From: a virus
IMG/VR virus record: IMGVR_UViG_3300050132_000130
Location: 1 to 51,174 of that record
Reading direction: 5' to 3' (one strand)
DNA length: 51,174 nt
Position 1 is the first letter of the stretch. Every line of letters starts with the position of its first letter. The position numbers and the translations under genes were made by a program. This document shows, piece after piece, positions 48,088 to 51,174 of this stretch. The notes under the pieces were generated by a model. The model worked only from the letters and a program-made list of their open reading frames with translations, did not search any database and was not told the DNA's origin.

Positions 48088-48253
48088 CGGATGCTCCCGC
48101 GCCTAAAGTTTGAGTAGTTATCCAACGCCCACGACCGCCGCTAGTCTGGCGTACGAGGTGCTGCAAATATATTGCTCCCCACGAGGAACGACGAAGGCGG
48201 TATCGTCCGGTCGGAACTACAGTTCCTTCCCACCAATTCGTGGTTTGGGTCAT
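48077..48253 (-). CDS. Small Trp/Arg-rich protein
   Basis: 58 residues from the ATG at 48253 (ATGA overlap with the gene upstream): MTQTTNWWEGTVVPTGRYRL then IYLQHLVRQTSGGRGRWITT. Shared MTQTT start; beta-rich. Unknown. Confidence 0.5.
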   Translation of the reverse strand: MTQTTNWWEGTVVPTGRYRLRRSSWGAIYLQHLVRQTSGGRGRWITTQTLGAGASDDE

Positions 48254-48444
48254 ATCGTAGCCTCCCCGCAAACTGCCCTCAGAATATGTTCCGGGACGTT
48301 GGCATTATGTAGCGCAAACCAGTCGGTTACGCCCTTGGCTCGCCATTTCCATTTGCCCGCTCCGAGGAATCTGTAGGAGATCCCCTCACATTCAAGGTCA
48401 ATGCGATTTGAATATTTAAAAATCGTGATCTCCGCTTTTGTCAT
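48250..48444 (-). CDS. Small hypothetical protein
   Basis: 64 residues: MTKAEITIFKYSNRIDLECE, then YRFLGAGKWKWRAKGVTDWF. The WKWRAKGVTDWF segment is striking but I do not know a family. ATGA overlaps on both sides. Confidence 0.55.
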   Translation of the reverse strand: MTKAEITIFKYSNRIDLECEGISYRFLGAGKWKWRAKGVTDWFALHNANVPEHILRAVCGEATI

Positions 48445-48650
48445 TTGTGCACCCGAGGGTTTTTGAGTTTGTTCTTCTTAGGTAGCGGCGGAAATCCACG
48501 AAGAGTCGCCTTCGATTCCATACCCATCCCGGGCTTCGATGAGAACTCCATAGAGGTGCAGACCCATCGCTGGCTTCTGATAGTTTCCCGCGTGAATGAA
48601 GACACGGAACCAGGCATTTGCACGGTGATAGTGATAGTGGTTTGTGTCAT
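48441..48650 (-). CDS. Small hypothetical protein
   Basis: 69 residues from the ATG at 48650, overlapping the methyltransferase stop: MTQTTITITVQMPGSVSSFT then MEFSSKPGMGMESKATLRGF and a basic tail PKKNKLKNPRVHK. Shared MTQTT start. Unknown. Confidence 0.5.
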   Translation of the reverse strand: MTQTTITITVQMPGSVSSFTRETIRSQRWVCTSMEFSSKPGMGMESKATLRGFPPLPKKNKLKNPRVHK

Positions 48651-49171
48651 GCTACTTTCCCCCTCAAGATAAATTGCGCGATATGTCGGGCAGTTCCTTT
48701 GCCAGCGGATCCGTCCTCGGTTGCTAACCACTTCACATCGCCAAGATTGCGAATTTCTGCACCAGCCTTAACGAGCATGAGCAACCATTTATCAACCGGA
48801 AAAACTATCACGACATCTTTGCCTTTTTCCTGTTCTTTGATCGCTTTGCGAACCCATGCGGTCGGCCCCTTTTTCTTGCCTTCGTGCATGATGTATCCGA
48901 ACGGCGGATTGACGTAACTCGACTTCCCCCATTCGCAGGTTAGCCCGTCGAAGTATTCGGGCTTCGGATACGGGCAAGGATCAAAGTCGAAATTAAACTC
49001 GCCCTGCATCTGAGCCATAAGTTCAGGCGGCGTAAGCCAATAATGTTTTCCGTCATCTCCATTGCCTTTGTGGAATTTGTTGTCAGCGGGCGCAAGCAAT
49101 GATTGATGAGGCGTCGCTGGTTCATCCCAGATTTTTGCCATCTGTTCGCTAAAAGTCGTTTCCATTGTCAT
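48647..49171 (-). CDS. Phage N6-adenine DNA methyltransferase (Dam-type)
   Basis: 174 residues. The family order is present: WLTPPELMAQM (45-55), FDFDPCPYPKPEYFDGL (61-77), SYVNPPFGYI (catalytic NPPF at 88-91) and VVIVFPVDKWLLMLV. Such enzymes modify phage DNA to evade restriction. The second of three methyltransferases here; recognition site unknown. ATGA overlap at both ends. Confidence 0.85.
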   Translation of the reverse strand: MTMETTFSEQMAKIWDEPATPHQSLLAPADNKFHKGNGDDGKHYWLTPPELMAQMQGEFNFDFDPCPYPKPEYFDGLTCEWGKSSYVNPPFGYIMHEGKKKGPTAWVRKAIKEQEKGKDVVIVFPVDKWLLMLVKAGAEIRNLGDVKWLATEDGSAGKGTARHIAQFILRGKVA

Positions 49172-49320
49172 GTCTTTTCCCTCATATATTTTGTGATCTG
49201 AACCCAGTCTTTAGAAAACTTTTGGAAATCTGATGGATCGGCAAACACCGTATCAAATTTACCGTTCTTCTTTTCGATAATCCAAACTTCCTTTGGTAAT
49301 TCTGTCGTTATTGTTGTCAT
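49168..49320 (-). CDS. Tiny ORF upstream of the Dam-type gene
   Basis: 50 residues: MTTITTELPKEVWIIEKKNG then KFDTVFADPSDFQKFSKDW. ATGA overlaps at both ends strongly suggest translation. Unknown. Confidence 0.55.
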   Translation of the reverse strand: MTTITTELPKEVWIIEKKNGKFDTVFADPSDFQKFSKDWVQITKYMREKT

Positions 49321-49580
49321 GGCTTTCTTCCCTTCATGGCGTCGATGAAATTTAGCAAGACGCCGTTCGTCTCAAGTTTGGCGATTTTCATCCACTCGAA
49401 AAGCTCGGCACAGAAATTTGCGGGAGCAATAGCATTCTTGCAAGCTTGGTTATAAAGTCGCTCATAGGCCGGAGCGTACTTCTGCGGCAAGCCGTCCTCA
49501 TTTTCTTCCTCAGCGTAATCGACCGCCTCCTTTAAGAGAAGCCAATCAACGATTGTAGGATCGGGTGTGGTTTGTGTCAT
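49317..49580 (-). CDS. Small hypothetical helical protein
   Basis: 87 residues: MTQTTPDPTIVDWLLLKEAV, then YAEEENEDGLPQKYAPAYER and ELFEWMKIAKLETNGVLLNF. The leader and start GGTGATGCAATGACACAAAC are identical to those of the gene at 46545. Unknown. Confidence 0.6.
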   Translation of the reverse strand: MTQTTPDPTIVDWLLLKEAVDYAEEENEDGLPQKYAPAYERLYNQACKNAIAPANFCAELFEWMKIAKLETNGVLLNFIDAMKGRKP

Positions 49581-49747
49581 TGCATCACCTTCAAAGCTAA
49601 GATTGATTTCTCGACATCCTCAAATAAGTCTTGGCGGTTTGCTTTAGGAAATTTGCGCGCAATTTTTGCTGCTAGTTCCAGAGCATCATTGAACCCGTCA
49701 TCGTATAGTTTTTGATCGTTAGATTTCGTGGTTTTAGATTCACTCAT
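49577..49747 (-). CDS. Small hypothetical helical protein
   Basis: 56 residues from the ATG at 49747, overlapping the lipoprotein stop by 8 bases: MSESKTTKSNDQKLYDDGFN then LELAAKIARKFPKANRQDLF. Shares its SESKTT start with the ORF at 46649. Unknown. Confidence 0.55.
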   Translation of the reverse strand: MSESKTTKSNDQKLYDDGFNDALELAAKIARKFPKANRQDLFEDVEKSILALKVMQ

Positions 49748-49967
49748 TGCAGACTTTCTCCTGTGCTTGATAATAGGCGGCATCATCGCAAGCCTTCACG
49801 AGATCGCCGTTATTATCTTCATGATTGTGTTCCGGTTGTGCGCCGGAAATTTTAATGCACTCCTCAAAATAAGCATGTCGCTTGTCTTGATTGGTTTCAT
49901 GGTCGCAGACTTTGCAACCGGACAGAAGCAGTAGTGCGGCCAGAATAACTGTTGTTTTATATTCCAT
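49740..49967 (-). CDS. Small lipoprotein
   Basis: 75 residues from the ATG at 49967. N-terminus MEYKTTVILAALLLLSGCKV has a lipobox LSGC, so Cys18 should be lipidated after export. The mature part is small, acidic and cysteine-containing (ECIKISGAQPEHNHEDNN). Phage lipoproteins may block superinfection or assist lysis (o-spanin-like); its place in an early-type operon favours the former. The function is an inference. Confidence 0.7.
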   Translation of the reverse strand: MEYKTTVILAALLLLSGCKVCDHETNQDKRHAYFEECIKISGAQPEHNHEDNNGDLVKACDDAAYYQAQEKVCNE

Positions 49968-50166
49968 TGAGAATGCCTCCTGCAAGATTTCCAATATCTG
50001 AGAAACCTTCTCGGTAGTCCTCAGAATTAAGAGAGCAGAGGGCATCTATTTTCTGGAAAGCATCCTGAAGATAATTTACTGCCGTAAGTGCATCCGCAAC
50101 AGTCTGCACATCTTGATCGAGAATGCCGAGCTTGATGATGTCGAATAGGGTCGTTTGTGTTGTCAT
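49957..50166 (-). CDS. Small hypothetical protein
   Basis: 69 residues: MTTQTTLFDIIKLGILDQDV then VADALTAVNYLQDAFQKIDAL. QTT start; helical. ATGA overlap with the methyltransferase stop. Unknown. Confidence 0.55.
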   Translation of the reverse strand: MTTQTTLFDIIKLGILDQDVQTVADALTAVNYLQDAFQKIDALCSLNSEDYREGFSDIGNLAGGILNGI

Positions 50167-50690
50167 ATCAATTTCCTTTCAGGTTCCAGCTTCCGTTCTG
50201 CCAAGCAGATCGTATCGTTATGCGCCCCACCGTGGCAGACAAGCAGTATTTCCTCTATCTCATACCCGCGCCCTTTTCCCATGCCAACTGTGTTCCAGCC
50301 GAATGAAAGGACGATGCCGCCGACTTCAACAATCGGATCGAAAGCATCCCTGACGCGCTTGTAGAGCAATGCGCTCTGCGTTTCCTTCATGCCGACTTCC
50401 ATGCCGATATTCTTATAACATTCCGAAATCTGGCGAGGGGAATAAGGTGGATCGAACAGAACGAGATCAATAGGTTTGCCGAGCTGTTTGCAGAACTCTT
50501 CAGCGTCCATATGGCTATCGGCTTGTGTGGTAGGGTCAAGATCATTCGTGTAGGTTGCCAGACGCTTGTTTCTAGCAAACGGGTCGATACTTACCTTTGA
50601 CGCAGAAAGATAGCGGCGCACAAAGTCGCCGATTGGGGCAATCGAGAATGTTTCGTGATTAGGCATCGCCCATGCGCGTGAGAATTTCAT
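50163..50690 (-). CDS. Adenine-specific DNA methyltransferase-like protein
   Basis: 175 residues. RAWAMPNHETFSIAPIGDFV, SIDPFARNKRLATYTNDLDP (SAM-binding DPF at 36-38), VLFDPPYSPRQISECYKNIG (catalytic DPPY at 80-83) and VLSFGWNTVGMGKGRGYEI match a phage family annotated as adenine-specific methyltransferases. Third methyltransferase of the genome; second gene of the leftward operon. Confidence 0.8.
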   Translation of the reverse strand: MKFSRAWAMPNHETFSIAPIGDFVRRYLSASKVSIDPFARNKRLATYTNDLDPTTQADSHMDAEEFCKQLGKPIDLVLFDPPYSPRQISECYKNIGMEVGMKETQSALLYKRVRDAFDPIVEVGGIVLSFGWNTVGMGKGRGYEIEEILLVCHGGAHNDTICLAERKLEPERKLI

Positions 50691-51174
50691 TTTTTCTTAC
50701 CCCATATATGACTATGGAGGTCTTGGCTTTCTTGCTTAGTAAGGGGCTTCTTTTTTGTTGCCGCTTCCGCACGCCAGATAGCGCGTTGGCGGTCATGCCC
50801 CCAGCCTCTATCGCTTGCAATGCGCCGAAGCGTGTTGATGCTCATATCGTATTTCTCGACAAGCTGCGCGTTCTTGATTGAGCCATCAACCCATTCGGCT
50901 TTGGTAAATGCCTTTGCACGTTCTTCGACAGCGGCTTTCTTTGCCGCGCCGCCCCGTTCGCCGCCAATTTTTGCCGACCCTTTGCGCCTCGCATCCTTCC
51001 ACCATTTGACCAGATTTTCTATGTTGCTAGGGACAATCCAAAAGTTTCCGTCCTCTTGGCTTACAAGCTTCGCCTTGCTCTTTCTAGCCAGAGCAAGAAA
51101 ATCTCGGAAATGTTTTTCATCTTCCGCGATAACCCCAAGACTTACTACATGCAAAGCATCACGACACTTGCGGG
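50687..51174 (-). CDS. Degenerate serine-recombinase-like protein, C-terminal part (continues from base 263)
   Basis: This is the rest of the 207-residue gene whose start is at base 263; the last 127 bases of the window duplicate its 5' portion. After a resolvase-like helix (RDFLALARKSKAKLVSQEDG) come KWWKDARRKGSAKIGGERGG, typical of the arm before resolvase DNA-binding domains, and a helix-turn-helix (NAQLVEKYDMSINTLRRIAS, then RGWGHDRQ). The active-site serine is missing, so it is more likely a DNA-binding regulator than an invertase. Overlaps the methyltransferase start (ATGA). Confidence 0.8.
   Translation of the reverse strand, partial: RKCRDALHVVSLGVIAEDEKHFRDFLALARKSKAKLVSQEDGNFWIVPSNIENLVKWWKDARRKGSAKIGGERGGAAKKAAVEERAKAFTKAEWVDGSIKNAQLVEKYDMSINTLRRIASDRGWGHDRQRAIWRAEAATKKKPLTKQESQDLHSHIWGKKK
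51048..51174. repeat. Right copy of terminal direct repeat (circular join)
   Basis: Identical to bases 1-127; merge the two copies when closing the circle. Confidence 0.95.

Noticed and set aside
1-51174. tRNA genes, insertion sequences or an intact integrase
   Set aside because: No cloverleaf with a TTCGANNC arm, no transposase motifs and no tyrosine or intact serine recombinase motifs were found by eye; a tRNAscan and profile search would settle it.

Overview
This window is a complete circular genome of a tailed double-stranded DNA phage, about 51.05 kb, opened at an arbitrary point. Bases 1-127 are repeated exactly at 51048-51174, and a reverse-strand gene reads in frame across the join. 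The host is probably an alphaproteobacterium: the phage carries a GapR/DUF2312-family protein (a nucleoid protein family of that class), and the right arm is dense in GAGTC, one form of the GANTC site methylated by the alphaproteobacterial enzyme CcrM. The virion is a contractile-tailed myovirus. Its head module is lambda-like (GpA terminase, gpW, gpB-type portal, S49 protease, gpD decoration, gpE capsid, gpFII joiner) and its tail is Mu-like (DUF2635, sheath, tube, frameshifted chaperone, tape measure, gp43/44/45/46/47/48 baseplate). No convincing integrase is visible, so the lifestyle is open.

Layout. (a) 264-545: a control region with two overlapping, oppositely directed promoters built on one palindrome, followed by a candidate structured RNA. 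(b) 546-1554 (+): three small genes, the last GapR-like. (c) 9437-1586 (-): an early-looking operon (HTH protein, DEAD/DEAH helicase, DUF7768, adenine methyltransferase, VRR-NUC nuclease) that runs without a break into receptor-binding genes, including an 1181-residue fibre with a Sec-type signal peptide, an SGNH hydrolase domain and a self-cleaving S74 chaperone. (d) 9559-11996 (+): a recombination module (coiled-coil protein, small ORF, YqaJ exonuclease, presumed partner). (e) 38863-12038 (-): a roughly 27-kb collinear block running replication ATPase, RecD-like helicase, terminase, head, tail, fibre, lysis. It ends at a good terminator facing operon (d). A GIY-YIG homing endonuclease sits between two baseplate genes.

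(f) 38864-39859: about 1 kb without genes, with GTTCCCC iterons and very AT-rich stretches, the best candidate replication origin. (g) 39860-40591 (-): an HNH endonuclease with its own terminator. (h) 40800-46262 (+): small early genes with a repeated GGAGTCTAAAATG start signal, a shortened DNA-polymerase sliding-clamp-like protein and a winged-helix regulator. (i) 50690-46267 (-), continuing from the control region across the join: a chain of about 20 tiny, tightly overlapping genes, many sharing a near-identical MTQTT start, with two more methyltransferases and a lipoprotein.

Working together: the promoters at 299-339, 9466-9538 and 40629-40701 probably drive the early operons. The replication ATPase, RecD-like helicase and iterons form the replication unit, YqaJ and its partner the recombination unit, and the long leftward block builds and releases virions. 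All functional statements rest on reading protein motifs by eye; no database search was possible.
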